Shown in pieces: positions 25,736 through 34,439 of a stretch of 64,000 nucleotides of DNA. This DNA comes from JAJRXG01 sp038523965 (GTDB taxonomy: Bacteria; Bacteroidota; Bacteroidia; Chitinophagales; Saprospiraceae). The DNA is taken from positions 1-64,000 of the forward strand of contig JBCBIX010000003.1 of the NCBI GenBank assembly GCA_038523965.1, in the 5' to 3' direction. Position numbers and translations under genes: made by a program. Below the pieces are notes generated by a model. The model saw nothing but the letters and a program-made list of their open reading frames with translations. It had not been told where the DNA came from and ran no database searches. Each line of letters starts with the position of its first letter. Within the stretch, counting starts at the first letter, position 1.

Positions 25736-27010
25736 ATGCCTATTCATTTGATCAGACGTATAGCCATCCTGGGCGCTCTCTCGATCATAGGCATTATCAT
25801 CATCCAGGTATATACCCTGCGACAGTCATTCACCTTAGCCGATGAAGAGTTCGATCAGTCAGTTCGCCTGGCACTCTATCAGGTAGCCGAGAAGCTTGCC
25901 AAAGTCAACCAGAGTAAGCTTCCAAAACAAAACTTGATCCAACGTAGGTCTTCTAACTACTACGCTGTCAATATCAACGATGTCATCGATGCCAACATCT
26001 TAGAGGATTATTTGATCCAAGAACTTGAGTCTCGCGGGATCAATACTGACTTCGAGTATGCGGTCTATGACTGCCAATCCCAGGATCTCGTCTACGGTAA
26101 TTACTGCAAGCCGAGCGATCTAAAAGAGACGAAGGAGAGCCGCGGGGTACTCCCAACATTTGATGATCTGGTATACTATTTCGTAGTCCGCTTCCCATCT
26201 CGTCGGGGATATGTGGTGGGCTCGATGGGGCAAATTGTACTCTTCAGCTTGATTACGGCTCTGGCGCTCATTTTCTTCTTGTATTCTATCTGGATCATCC
26301 TGCAGCAGAAGCGACTGTCAGATCTTCAGAAAGACTTCATCAACAACATGACGCACGAGTTCAAAACTCCGATTTCATCCATCAAAATAGCTGCGAATGT
26401 CATCAAAAGTCATCCGCTCATCGACACCAGCGATCGTCTCAAGAAATACAGTGAAATCATCGTCGAGCAAAACGAACGACTAAACAATCAGGTGGAAAAA
26501 GTCCTCAATCTTGCACGGCTTGAACAAGACAGTTTTAAACTTACTCTGGAGCAATTTGACATCACATCCACCATCGAAAAAGTGGTCAATGCCGAGCACC
26601 TCAAGGTGCAAGAACAAGGTCAGGGGGAGGTGATGTACGAGGGCCTAAGGAGTTCATACACCATCATCGGGGACAAGCTCCACTTTAGTAACGTGCTTCA
26701 CAGCATCATCGATAATGCAGTCAAATATTGCACTTCGATTCCTCGCGTCATCATTAGGGCATATGTCAAGGGTCAAGAAGTGTTTATCGATGTCGTTGAC
26801 AATGGCATCGGCATACCAAAGGAGAACATGGAAAACCTATTCAAGAAATTCTATCGTGTTCCCACTGGTGACGTGCACGATGTGAAAGGTTTCGGGCTTG
26901 GACTATTCTACGTTCAGAATATCTGTGAAGCACATGGCTGGGACATAAAAGTACTTTCAGAGCCGGGAGTAGGCTCAACATTCAGAATCATCATACCACA
27001 CAATGGCTAA
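25736..27010 (+). CDS. Sensor histidine kinase
   Basis: The 424-residue membrane kinase has two transmembrane segments (about 8-26 and 166-190) around a periplasmic sensor of about 140 residues containing two cysteines (YDCQ and NYCKPS). The HisKA dimerisation domain has the H-box THEFKTP with phospho-acceptor His207. The HATPase domain shows IIDNAVKYC (N-box), VVDNGIGIP (G1) and GFGLGLFYV (G2). No HAMP or PAS domain is seen. It overlaps the response regulator gene by 8 nt, so the two form a cognate pair. The signal is unknown. Confidence 0.94.
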   Translation: MPIHLIRRIAILGALSIIGIIIIQVYTLRQSFTLADEEFDQSVRLALYQVAEKLAKVNQSKLPKQNLIQRRSSNYYAVNINDVIDANILEDYLIQELESRGINTDFEYAVYDCQSQDLVYGNYCKPSDLKETKESRGVLPTFDDLVYYFVVRFPSRRGYVVGSMGQIVLFSLITALALIFFLYSIWIILQQKRLSDLQKDFINNMTHEFKTPISSIKIAANVIKSHPLIDTSDRLKKYSEIIVEQNERLNNQVEKVLNLARLEQDSFKLTLEQFDITSTIEKVVNAEHLKVQEQGQGEVMYEGLRSSYTIIGDKLHFSNVLHSIIDNAVKYCTSIPRVIIRAYVKGQEVFIDVVDNGIGIPKENMENLFKKFYRVPTGDVHDVKGFGLGLFYVQNICEAHGWDIKVLSEPGVGSTFRIIIPHNG

Positions 27011-27692
27011 ATTACTGTACGTCGAAGATGACGCCACACTGGCATTCGTAACCAGGGACAATCTGGAACAGCAAGGATTCGAGGTCACTCATTGTGAGGA
27101 TGGCTTACTGGCCAAAAAAGCATTCGAATCAGAGCCTCACGACCTCTGTATCATCGATGTGATGCTACCACATCTGGATGGTTTTCAGTTGGCAGAGCAC
27201 ATCCGGGAGAAAAATTCGCAGATTCCGATCGTCTTTGTCACGGCCAAATCCATGCAAGAGGACAAAATCAAAGGTCTTAAGATTGGCGCTGACGATTACA
27301 TCACCAAGCCATTTAGCGTCGAAGAACTCATCCTGAAGGTCAACATCTTTCTGAAGCGCAAATTCATCTATGAGCAGTCTGACGATCAAAAATTCACAAT
27401 CGGCAAGTACACCTTTGATGTTGCAAATCTCTCCCTAAGCGTGGATGAGCAAACCAAAAAAGTGACCCAGCGTGAAGGAGAACTTTTGGAGGTATTAGCC
27501 ACCAACATGAATCAAATCGTCAAGCGTAAATTTCTCCTCGAGAGCATATGGGGAAAAGAAGACTACTTCTTAGGTCGGAGTATGGATGTCTTCATCAGCA
27601 GACTGCGTAAACATCTGTCTGAAGATCCAAGTCTGAAAATCGAAAATGTCCACGGTGTCGGATTCCGACTTCTGGATGGAGATCACTCGTAG
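27003..27692 (+). CDS. OmpR/PhoB-family response regulator
   Basis: The 229-residue regulator has a receiver domain with acidic residues EDDA, phospho-acceptor Asp52 (CIIDVMLPHLDG), the TAKS switch and Lys in ITKPF. A winged-helix DNA-binding domain follows, with REGELLEVLA, FLGRSMDVFISRLRKHL and VHGVGFRLL. This subfamily binds direct repeats with 11-bp spacing, matching the tandem repeat upstream of its own operon. The 3' end overlaps the convergent MacB-like permease gene by 10 nt. Confidence 0.95.
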   Translation: MAKLLYVEDDATLAFVTRDNLEQQGFEVTHCEDGLLAKKAFESEPHDLCIIDVMLPHLDGFQLAEHIREKNSQIPIVFVTAKSMQEDKIKGLKIGADDYITKPFSVEELILKVNIFLKRKFIYEQSDDQKFTIGKYTFDVANLSLSVDEQTKKVTQREGELLEVLATNMNQIVKRKFLLESIWGKEDYFLGRSMDVFISRLRKHLSEDPSLKIENVHGVGFRLLDGDHS

Positions 27693-28924
27693 CGAAGTGA
27701 CTCTATAGGGTCAAGGCGTGCAGCCTTGAGTGCCGGGTAGAGACCAGAGACGATCCCTACAAATAGACACACAAAAAACGCCAGAATGATCCATGCCCAT
27801 GGGATAACAAAAGGGCTTTTGATCAACATGCCAACGACATTACCAACGACGATTCCGAGGAGTACGCCGATAGCACCCCCGACCTGAGTGATAACGACTG
27901 CCTCCGTGAGAAACTGTACCAGGATATTCCTTCGCTTCGCACCGAGCGCCTTGGATACACCGATCTCTCGAGTACGTTCTGTAACTGTGACTAACATGAT
28001 ATTCATCAATCCAATCGAGGCCCCTAAGAGGGTCATCAGAGCGATGGCAATGGTTCCGAGCCTTAGATTGCGGGTCAGATCCTTGAGCTGATTTAGGACG
28101 CTATCACTCTTGCGTACCTCAAAGTCATTGGGCTGTGAGCTCCTCAGCTTGCGTATGTTACGCATGGGTACTATCGAAGCCGCAATTGCTTGATCGATTT
28201 CCTGCCCATTCGAGACTCCTACAAGTAGGTTATAATTCTTCTCAGGGTATCCGTAGACCTGTTTGGCCTTGGTGATCGTGATGAAGGCACGACGGTCGCT
28301 GTTGCCACCAAAGTTGCTTCCCTTGGATGCCAGAACACCGATGACTTTGTATCGTGCTGCATTGATAGAGATGACTTTGTTGATGGCTCTTTCTGGCTTC
28401 TCATCGAACAGTTCATCTACAAGATCTTTACCGATGATGGCCTTGTTTGAGGACGTTTCTACCTCAAGTCGAGTAAAGTTGCGACCTGCCGATAACTCAT
28501 AGCTGGAGACGTCGAGGTAGTTTTCGTCAATGCCTCTTATTGTTACAGTAGGATTCGTCTTTATGTCTCGGTACTGCACTTCAGCATTGGAGGTACAATA
28601 CGATTCGATGGATACACGTGCTGTACCGTAGCGATATTTCTCCTTGAATGCGCGCACCTGTTCATAGATGAGTGGATCCGCGCGTTTTGTCCTACGTCCA
28701 TCACGATTACTGCGGATGTTCTCACGAAGTGGTCGTACGTTAAATGAGTTGGCACCAAGCTTATTAAAACTATCGCTCAAGGAAAACAACACGCTATCTA
28801 TCGCGGTCAGAATACCAACCAGACAGGTAATCCCAACCGCGATAATCATCAGGGTTAATGACGTCCTTAGGAAGTTGGACTTAAGCGATCGAAGCGCTAC
28901 GCGTATGTTTTCGGAGATGTTCAA
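27683..28924 (-). CDS. MacB-like ABC transporter permease
   Basis: The 413-residue protein has the MacB layout. A first membrane segment (about 19-42) is followed by a large periplasmic MacB_PCD domain (about 45-270). Three C-terminal membrane segments carry the FtsX-like signature TVTERTREIGVSKALGAKRRNIL and end in SGLYPALKAARLDPIESLRYE. It lacks an ATPase domain, so a separate ATP-binding subunit is required, and none is in the window. It may work with the MacA-like adaptor and TolC-like channel encoded 3-6 kb upstream on the other strand. That partnership is inference. Confidence 0.92.
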   Translation of the reverse strand: MNISENIRVALRSLKSNFLRTSLTLMIIAVGITCLVGILTAIDSVLFSLSDSFNKLGANSFNVRPLRENIRSNRDGRRTKRADPLIYEQVRAFKEKYRYGTARVSIESYCTSNAEVQYRDIKTNPTVTIRGIDENYLDVSSYELSAGRNFTRLEVETSSNKAIIGKDLVDELFDEKPERAINKVISINAARYKVIGVLASKGSNFGGNSDRRAFITITKAKQVYGYPEKNYNLLVGVSNGQEIDQAIAASIVPMRNIRKLRSSQPNDFEVRKSDSVLNQLKDLTRNLRLGTIAIALMTLLGASIGLMNIMLVTVTERTREIGVSKALGAKRRNILVQFLTEAVVITQVGGAIGVLLGIVVGNVVGMLIKSPFVIPWAWIILAFFVCLFVGIVSGLYPALKAARLDPIESLRYE

Positions 28925-28996
28925 GACTGTCTGAGTACCTATCCCTCACAAGATAGATGAACCAGGCCGAAGACAACTCTGGAGTAGACCGACAGG

Positions 28997-29839
28997 TCAG
29001 TCCTGGAGACTAACTCGCTCCTCTGTCAGATGGAAAAGATCTGATATCGTTTGGACAGCTCGGTCAAACTGAGGTGGACGCTGGCCAGTGAACATGGCAT
29101 AAATCAGCAGCCCAAGTTTGCCAACGGTATGATCACCTGTCAGTTGATCCATAGAATCAAGATTCAGTTTACACACAGCAGCGATCTCTTCTCTCGAGTA
29201 GGGAGTCAGATCTGGAAAGTTTACTCTCGGATTCATACGAATCCACATTTTGATCGCTGCGATCAATGCGATATTGATCTGGTCGGGTGCATACCCATTA
29301 AGAAGCTGCTCTCTCGATAGAACCAAGACACCGTCTTCATGATAGGTCTCTATAGAATGTAGCGATTCTATTCTCGGAGTGGCAAATGGGTGGTCATACA
29401 CGATAATGTCACCATAGTGATCCATCATATATTCGTCAAGCCGCATCGTAAGTCTGATGCACTCATGAGCGATGAGCGCCTTTATGTCCTCTTCTAACGG
29501 CATATCCCGCGATCGCTTAGCAATAAAGTTTTTATCGCTCATGAACAATGCCATGCGATGTTCAAAACGTTGTCGCTCTTCATTGCCCAAGGCCGCGAAA
29601 AAGGGAGAGACTCGCTCCAAAAAAGCCGCCAACTTCGAGTCCAAACGAGGTGGGTACTTGTTCCACCACCACATATTGATCTGATGGCTGAAGATGTAAG
29701 TCACCACCATCAAGACAATAGCGAGGATGAGAGGCCAACTCGGCAACTCCTCCTGATAGCTTAGCGATGACCACAAGAAGTAGACACTGTAACCGGCTGG
29801 CAATACCATCAGATAGACTGAAAAAGGAACATCTCTCAT
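28997..29839 (-). CDS. MtfA-like protein lacking the zinc-binding HExxH motif
   Basis: The 280-residue protein has two N-terminal membrane segments (about 6-26 and 34-54). A soluble region then follows MtfA (zinc-dependent peptidase, M90): RVSPFFAALGNEERQRFEHRMALF, IKALIAHECIRLTMRLDEYM, IIVYDHPFATP, and an EDGVLVLSREQLLNGY segment. In MtfA the next helix carries HExxH. Here it reads INIALIAAIKMWIRM, with no histidine or glutamate. An earlier AHEC is not HExxH. The protein is therefore probably a non-catalytic paralogue. It lies between the permease and the OmpA-domain gene and looks monocistronic. Confidence 0.65.
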   Translation of the reverse strand: MRDVPFSVYLMVLPAGYSVYFLWSSLSYQEELPSWPLILAIVLMVVTYIFSHQINMWWWNKYPPRLDSKLAAFLERVSPFFAALGNEERQRFEHRMALFMSDKNFIAKRSRDMPLEEDIKALIAHECIRLTMRLDEYMMDHYGDIIVYDHPFATPRIESLHSIETYHEDGVLVLSREQLLNGYAPDQINIALIAAIKMWIRMNPRVNFPDLTPYSREEIAAVCKLNLDSMDQLTGDHTVGKLGLLIYAMFTGQRPPQFDRAVQTISDLFHLTEERVSLQD

Positions 29840-29875
29840 GCCAAGCCAAGTTAGGTCGAATCCATAATCCTGCGA

Positions 29876-30292
29876 TTAGAGCATCAGCTTCCGCAGTACA
29901 ACATCCACTCGTCTGTTATTTAGTCGGCCAGACCAGGAGTCATTGTCGTAGACGGGGTTCAACTCTCCAAAGTCAATTTTCTTAATGTCATGAAAATCCA
30001 TATCGAGGGTCATCAGGTAAGAGATTACTGTGCGACTTCTCATCTCTGATAGGTATTGGTTATACTCCACACTCCCGATGTCGTTGGTGTGACCATGAAC
30101 CTCGATGTCATACTCGTTAAGTCGCTCAACATCAAATATGAAATCACTGAGCCTTAGGCTTTGCTCCTCATCCATCCAATAGCTGCCACCACCAAAAAAA
30201 ATACTGATCACCTTGTCCTCTGGCCCTATACCCTGGGCACAGCACGATGCACAAGCGCCTAAAAAAATGATTGTCAAAAGTGAATTCCTCAC
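29876..30292 (-). CDS. OmpA-family (peptidoglycan-binding) exported protein
   Basis: The 138-residue protein has a signal peptide (VRNSLLTIIFLGACASCCAQ) and one OmpA C-terminal-like domain with IEVHGHTNDIGSVEYNQYLSEMRSRTV and NNRRVDVVLRKL, which bind the peptidoglycan peptide. A cysteine-rich signal (ACASCC) might allow lipidation, though the cleavage site after CAQ looks like signal peptidase I. I start at the GTG at 30292 because TACCTTTC lies 6 nt upstream and the signal peptide then has normal length. The in-frame ATG at 30328 would lie upstream of that promoter. It diverges from the Wzi-like gene. Confidence 0.75.
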   Translation of the reverse strand: MRNSLLTIIFLGACASCCAQGIGPEDKVISIFFGGGSYWMDEEQSLRLSDFIFDVERLNEYDIEVHGHTNDIGSVEYNQYLSEMRSRTVISYLMTLDMDFHDIKKIDFGELNPVYDNDSWSGRLNNRRVDVVLRKLML

Positions 30293-30297
30293 CTTGG

Positions 30298-30305
30298 GAA
30301 AGGTA
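30298..30305 (-). promoter_or_regulatory. Candidate -7 element for the OmpA-domain gene
   Basis: The minus strand reads TACCTTTC, one base from TAnnTTTG, 6 nt upstream of the GTG at 30292. It helps to fix that start. Confidence 0.35.
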
Positions 30306-30363
30306 CTGTGAACTTGGAGTGGGATCAAGGTCGAGATTGTATGAATTATCCCAACTTTACATA

Positions 30364-32049
30364 GTGAAAATTGCCATATATCACGGCTTCATTATCTGGA
30401 TCTTAGGTTCTATCCTTCCTGCTTTGTCAACCGCACAAGTCGCCCACTTAGACCATAATCCACTGATCTATACCTTCATAGATCGAGTAAAAACACAATA
30501 TCCTCAGCTCCCGCTAACAACATCGATCCGGTATCAAAGTCCAGAACTACTCTTGGAATTGTCATCATGTATCGATAGCCTTTTGACAAATGAGAAGAGC
30601 AGTTTTGAGTTGGAACACATCTTATCAGGATATCCAGAATATGAAGAATTCCCTTTAGAAAAACGAGCAGGTCTCTGGAATACCTTTTATCGACACCCAG
30701 CCACATTTTGGCAGGTTAATGAACCAGGATTCTTTCTCAAGGTAGACCCTCTGCTCCTTGTAACATATGGCAATGCTTCAGGACAAAGCGAGACCCAATT
30801 TCAAAATACGCGTGGCGTCCTGATCCGTGGCCGAATCGATCAGAAGCTCTATTTCTCCACACGCATCCTTGAAACCCAACGCTCCTATCTGCCACATATG
30901 GAGCGCGAGATAAATCGGATAAATGCCATTCCAGGCCAAGGATTCTACAAGCCATTTCAGAGTCGAATCCTTGAGAATCTTCAAGGATTCGATCACCTCA
31001 ATGCGCAATCTCAGATCGGTCTACAATTATCTCCATCAATTGATGGTCAGTTCGGATATGGTAGGAATTTCATTGGTGAGGGCATCCGCTCCATGCTGCT
31101 AAGTGACTATGGTCATAACTACTTGTACCTCAAGTTCACCACTCAAGTATGGAAGTTCACGTACCAAAATCTGTTCGCCTCACTGGACGCCCTCAGCCAT
31201 CGAGATAACATCGGTGACCAATTACTTCCTAAGAAATACATGGCAGCCCACTACCTCGATTTACAGATAAGTGACCGAGTAAGCATTGGACTTTATGAAG
31301 CAGTCATTTTCGGGCGAGATAATGGATTTGAACTTCGTTACCTGAACCCACTCATCCTATATCGCAGTATCGAGCAGCAATTAGACAGTCCCGACAATGT
31401 TCTAATCGGATTGAACGGAAAATGGATAATCACACCAGGATTACAACTCTACGGACAGCTGTTGATCGATGAGTTTCGGACTTCTGAACTATTTAGTGGT
31501 CAAGGATGGTGGGCCAATAAGATTGGCTACCAATCTGGTTTTAAATGGTATGATGTAGCAGCCATCAGTGGCTTAGACCTACAAGTGGAGCACAATACAG
31601 CAAGACCATTTACCTATGGCCACAGAACGCAAAACTCCGAAGAGTTTAGACCTGTAGCCAGTTATTCGCATCATAATCAGGCGTTGGCCCATCCTTATGG
31701 AGCCAACTTCTCCGAATGGCTGGTCTCCGTCAGATATCGCGTCACGAATAGACTTCGTCTTCACATCAGGCACCTCAGAGGTAGGAGGGGGTTCGATCCA
31801 GAGGACAGTAATCGGGGTAGCGATATCCTTACAGATTACAATTCTCGAGTAGAAGACTTTGGTCACTTTACTGGACAGGGCAATGTATCCGAGATTACCT
31901 CATGGCGCTTTAACGCATCTTATATGTTCGGCCCGAACTATTTCGCAGAGTTCGAGTGGCAGCACAGGAAAGACTCTATGGCTGATGACTTCAGCTACTA
32001 TGGCATTGGTATTCGCGCCAACATTTGGATAGAAGATCGAGACTTCTAA
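30364..32049 (+). CDS. Capsule assembly protein Wzi family, outer-membrane beta-barrel
   Basis: This protein of about 561 residues starts with a signal peptide (KIAIYHGFIIWILGSILPALSTAQ) from the GTG at 30364. A Wzi-like barrel follows: GYGRNFIGEGIRSMLLSD and NYLYLKFTTQVWKFTYQNLF are the conserved central strands. The remainder is rich in alternating aromatic strands and ends EFEWQHRKDS....GIGIRANIWIED. Wzi anchors capsular polysaccharide at the cell surface; the Bacteroidota relatives are longer and their ligand is unknown. An in-frame TTG at 30271 would overlap the divergent OmpA gene and place extra polar residues before the signal peptide. Confidence 0.85.
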   Translation: MKIAIYHGFIIWILGSILPALSTAQVAHLDHNPLIYTFIDRVKTQYPQLPLTTSIRYQSPELLLELSSCIDSLLTNEKSSFELEHILSGYPEYEEFPLEKRAGLWNTFYRHPATFWQVNEPGFFLKVDPLLLVTYGNASGQSETQFQNTRGVLIRGRIDQKLYFSTRILETQRSYLPHMEREINRINAIPGQGFYKPFQSRILENLQGFDHLNAQSQIGLQLSPSIDGQFGYGRNFIGEGIRSMLLSDYGHNYLYLKFTTQVWKFTYQNLFASLDALSHRDNIGDQLLPKKYMAAHYLDLQISDRVSIGLYEAVIFGRDNGFELRYLNPLILYRSIEQQLDSPDNVLIGLNGKWIITPGLQLYGQLLIDEFRTSELFSGQGWWANKIGYQSGFKWYDVAAISGLDLQVEHNTARPFTYGHRTQNSEEFRPVASYSHHNQALAHPYGANFSEWLVSVRYRVTNRLRLHIRHLRGRRGFDPEDSNRGSDILTDYNSRVEDFGHFTGQGNVSEITSWRFNASYMFGPNYFAEFEWQHRKDSMADDFSYYGIGIRANIWIEDRDF

Positions 32050-32086
32050 TCGTATCAATTTGTCTACGGTTTCGTTTAAAAGGCTC

Positions 32087-34366
32087 ATGAGGAAGATCAG
32101 AACAGTTATCACCGTTACTTCCTGCTTATGGGCTTTGATTGTTCATGGCCAGGTCTTTGAGGTGTCGGACATCTCGTTCACAGAGGATGGTCAGGCGCTC
32201 GACTTACCTTTTGCTGGAGGTCTGAGAGCTCCACAGTTCAACAACATGGATATCGATCTGGATGGAAGAGATGACCTAATCGTCTTCGATCGGGAAGGTG
32301 AGATCATACTACCTCTCCTACGTCAGCAGGATGGTAGTTTTCGCCTTGATATCTCGTATCGGGAGATCTTTCCTCAGATCAATAGCTGGATGCGACTCGT
32401 GGATTACAATGGTGATGGTCTCGAGGACTTATTCTGCGCTCCGATAGCAAACCGATTGCCCGGAGTGGAAGTCCATCGCGCTGTTATTCGTGAGGGACGC
32501 TTGGCCTATGATCAAGTTTTGTTTCCACAGAATCCTGTAGATATCATCTTTTATCCGATCGGGGCCGCGCAAGCACAGGCTTACGTTAGTCCTGCGGACC
32601 AGCCACACATCGAGGACCTGGATGGGGATGGTGATGTTGATATTTTAGCTTTTGAGCCAGGAGGCTCATCTGTTTTCTACTACGAGAATCTGACTGCCGA
32701 TACCAACGCAGATCCTGACCTGTTTGAAATGCGTATCGCAGATCAATGTTATGGAGCATTCGTCGAAAGCGGAGTTTCTCAAGAAGTATCATTGAGTCCT
32801 ACTCCAGGTGACTGTGCCAGCTTTTTTCGAGATCAGATCCCTTTAGTATCAAAGCCAAGGCATGCAGGATCCACTGTAACAGCAGAAGATGTGAACGGAG
32901 ATGGTTTGCTGGATTTATTCTTAGGTGATATCGCATATGATGGGGTCGTTGCGCTATTTAACGGTGGTAACCCAGACCAGGCATGGTTCACAGAACAGGA
33001 TATCAGGTTTCCACAGTCAGCGGACGATCCTGCAGATATCGAACTGTTCTTGTCCACCTACTTTATCGATGTGGATCTAAATGGTATTGATGAGCTAATA
33101 GTGACACCAAATGATCGTTTCGGAGCGCAAGGAAAGGATCACATCTGGCTGTATGAGCGAGTCCAGACCCCGGGCTCCGTGGATCAGTTCGTGCTCGAGA
33201 CCAAGAATTTTTTAGTGGATCAAATGGTATTCACGGGACAATTTAGCGCACCTCTTTTCTTAGATGAAAACCAAGATGGCTTAGTAGACCTCCTCATCGG
33301 TACCTCGGGCCAATCCATCGACGGTGTCACCTTCGATCCACGATTGGTGCTCTACAGAAACAACGGGACTGCAACCTCGCCGGCATTTGAATTAGCGGAT
33401 ATGGACTACCTGAACATGTCGCAGTTCAGTACCACCTCAAACCAATTCTCTCCAGCGATCGGTGATCTTGATGGAGACGGTGATATGGATATGGTCATCG
33501 GTGATGACATCGGTCGACTGTACTACGCAGAGAACATCTCAGGCAATGAGTCGATAGACCTAAGGAGTCCTCGGTATGATCTGTGGGGCATAAAAGTGGG
33601 TGCCTGGGCAAAGCCTGCTATCTATGATCACAATGGCGATGGCCTTGCCGATCTGATCATCGGCGAACAAAACTTCAATAGTCAAAACGGCGAGCGAGGT
33701 AGCTTGAACTACTTCCAAAATATTGGGACGGTTGGTGAGCCAAACTTTGAACCTGATGAGAGCATATCTCCAAATGATCCAGTCTGGGGAGGTGTCTTCA
33801 CCAAAGAGAGTGGCTTTGTTAATAACTACAGTTCTCCAGCACTAATCAGTGTCGGAGATCGCGAACTACTGGTCACTGGCACCGAAAAAGGTACTTTCTA
33901 TCTCTACGATAGCCTTAGTGCCGAACTGGATTCATTCATCTTAGTAACTACTGAATTGGGTGGAGTTAGGGATGGGAACAACTCTACTATGTCGCTCGCA
34001 GATATCGACGATGATGACCTTCTTGAGGCAGTAGTCGGAAGCCGTCGTGGTGGTATCGTGCTGTACGAGACAGACATCACCGTAGATTTCAGTAGCTCTA
34101 CTGAGCAGCTACAGGCATCATTGTCGGCAGTAGCCATAGAACCAAATCCGACAGCAGGCCCCATCAACATAACCCTTCAAGACATGTCATGTGAACCATG
34201 TTCATATCAAGTATTCGACTATCGCGGGGCGGTTGTCAGAGATGAAGTATTCCGAGGTCCCTTACTACGTCTCGACCTTAGTACAGCATTCGACGGCCTA
34301 TATCTGCTACGGATAAGCAATGGAAGGCAATTCACCTCCGCCAAGGTGATCAAAACGACCAGGTAG
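32087..34366 (+). CDS. FG-GAP/VCBS-repeat protein with type IX secretion sorting domain
   Basis: The 759-residue secreted protein has a signal peptide (about 1-21, ending VHGQ). Nine or more calcium-binding FG-GAP units follow, each with D-x-D/N-x-D-G-x-x-D, for example DIDLDGRDD, DYNGDGLED, DLDGDGDVD, DVNGDGLLD and DLDGDGDMD. A seven-bladed propeller arrangement is likely. The last ~75 residues (IEPNPTAGPINITL ... FDGLYLLRISNG ... AKVIKTTR) are a type A type IX secretion sorting domain, so the protein should be exported and attached to the cell surface. I start at ATG 32087, in front of the signal peptide; the in-frame TTG at 32060 is less likely. It lies 37 nt after the Wzi-like gene. Confidence 0.92.
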   Translation: MRKIRTVITVTSCLWALIVHGQVFEVSDISFTEDGQALDLPFAGGLRAPQFNNMDIDLDGRDDLIVFDREGEIILPLLRQQDGSFRLDISYREIFPQINSWMRLVDYNGDGLEDLFCAPIANRLPGVEVHRAVIREGRLAYDQVLFPQNPVDIIFYPIGAAQAQAYVSPADQPHIEDLDGDGDVDILAFEPGGSSVFYYENLTADTNADPDLFEMRIADQCYGAFVESGVSQEVSLSPTPGDCASFFRDQIPLVSKPRHAGSTVTAEDVNGDGLLDLFLGDIAYDGVVALFNGGNPDQAWFTEQDIRFPQSADDPADIELFLSTYFIDVDLNGIDELIVTPNDRFGAQGKDHIWLYERVQTPGSVDQFVLETKNFLVDQMVFTGQFSAPLFLDENQDGLVDLLIGTSGQSIDGVTFDPRLVLYRNNGTATSPAFELADMDYLNMSQFSTTSNQFSPAIGDLDGDGDMDMVIGDDIGRLYYAENISGNESIDLRSPRYDLWGIKVGAWAKPAIYDHNGDGLADLIIGEQNFNSQNGERGSLNYFQNIGTVGEPNFEPDESISPNDPVWGGVFTKESGFVNNYSSPALISVGDRELLVTGTEKGTFYLYDSLSAELDSFILVTTELGGVRDGNNSTMSLADIDDDDLLEAVVGSRRGGIVLYETDITVDFSSSTEQLQASLSAVAIEPNPTAGPINITLQDMSCEPCSYQVFDYRGAVVRDEVFRGPLLRLDLSTAFDGLYLLRISNGRQFTSAKVIKTTR

Positions 34367-34439
34367 TCCTTCTCTTATTCCATTGCATCGCAATACAGAA
34401 GGGTGCACTACCACGTTACTTCACCAACATTTTTACGAT

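Noticed and set aside
28997..29839. AHEC as a zinc-protease HExxH
   Set aside because: The residues after HE are CIR, so the second His is missing, and the position corresponds to an earlier helix of MtfA, not to its active-site helix.
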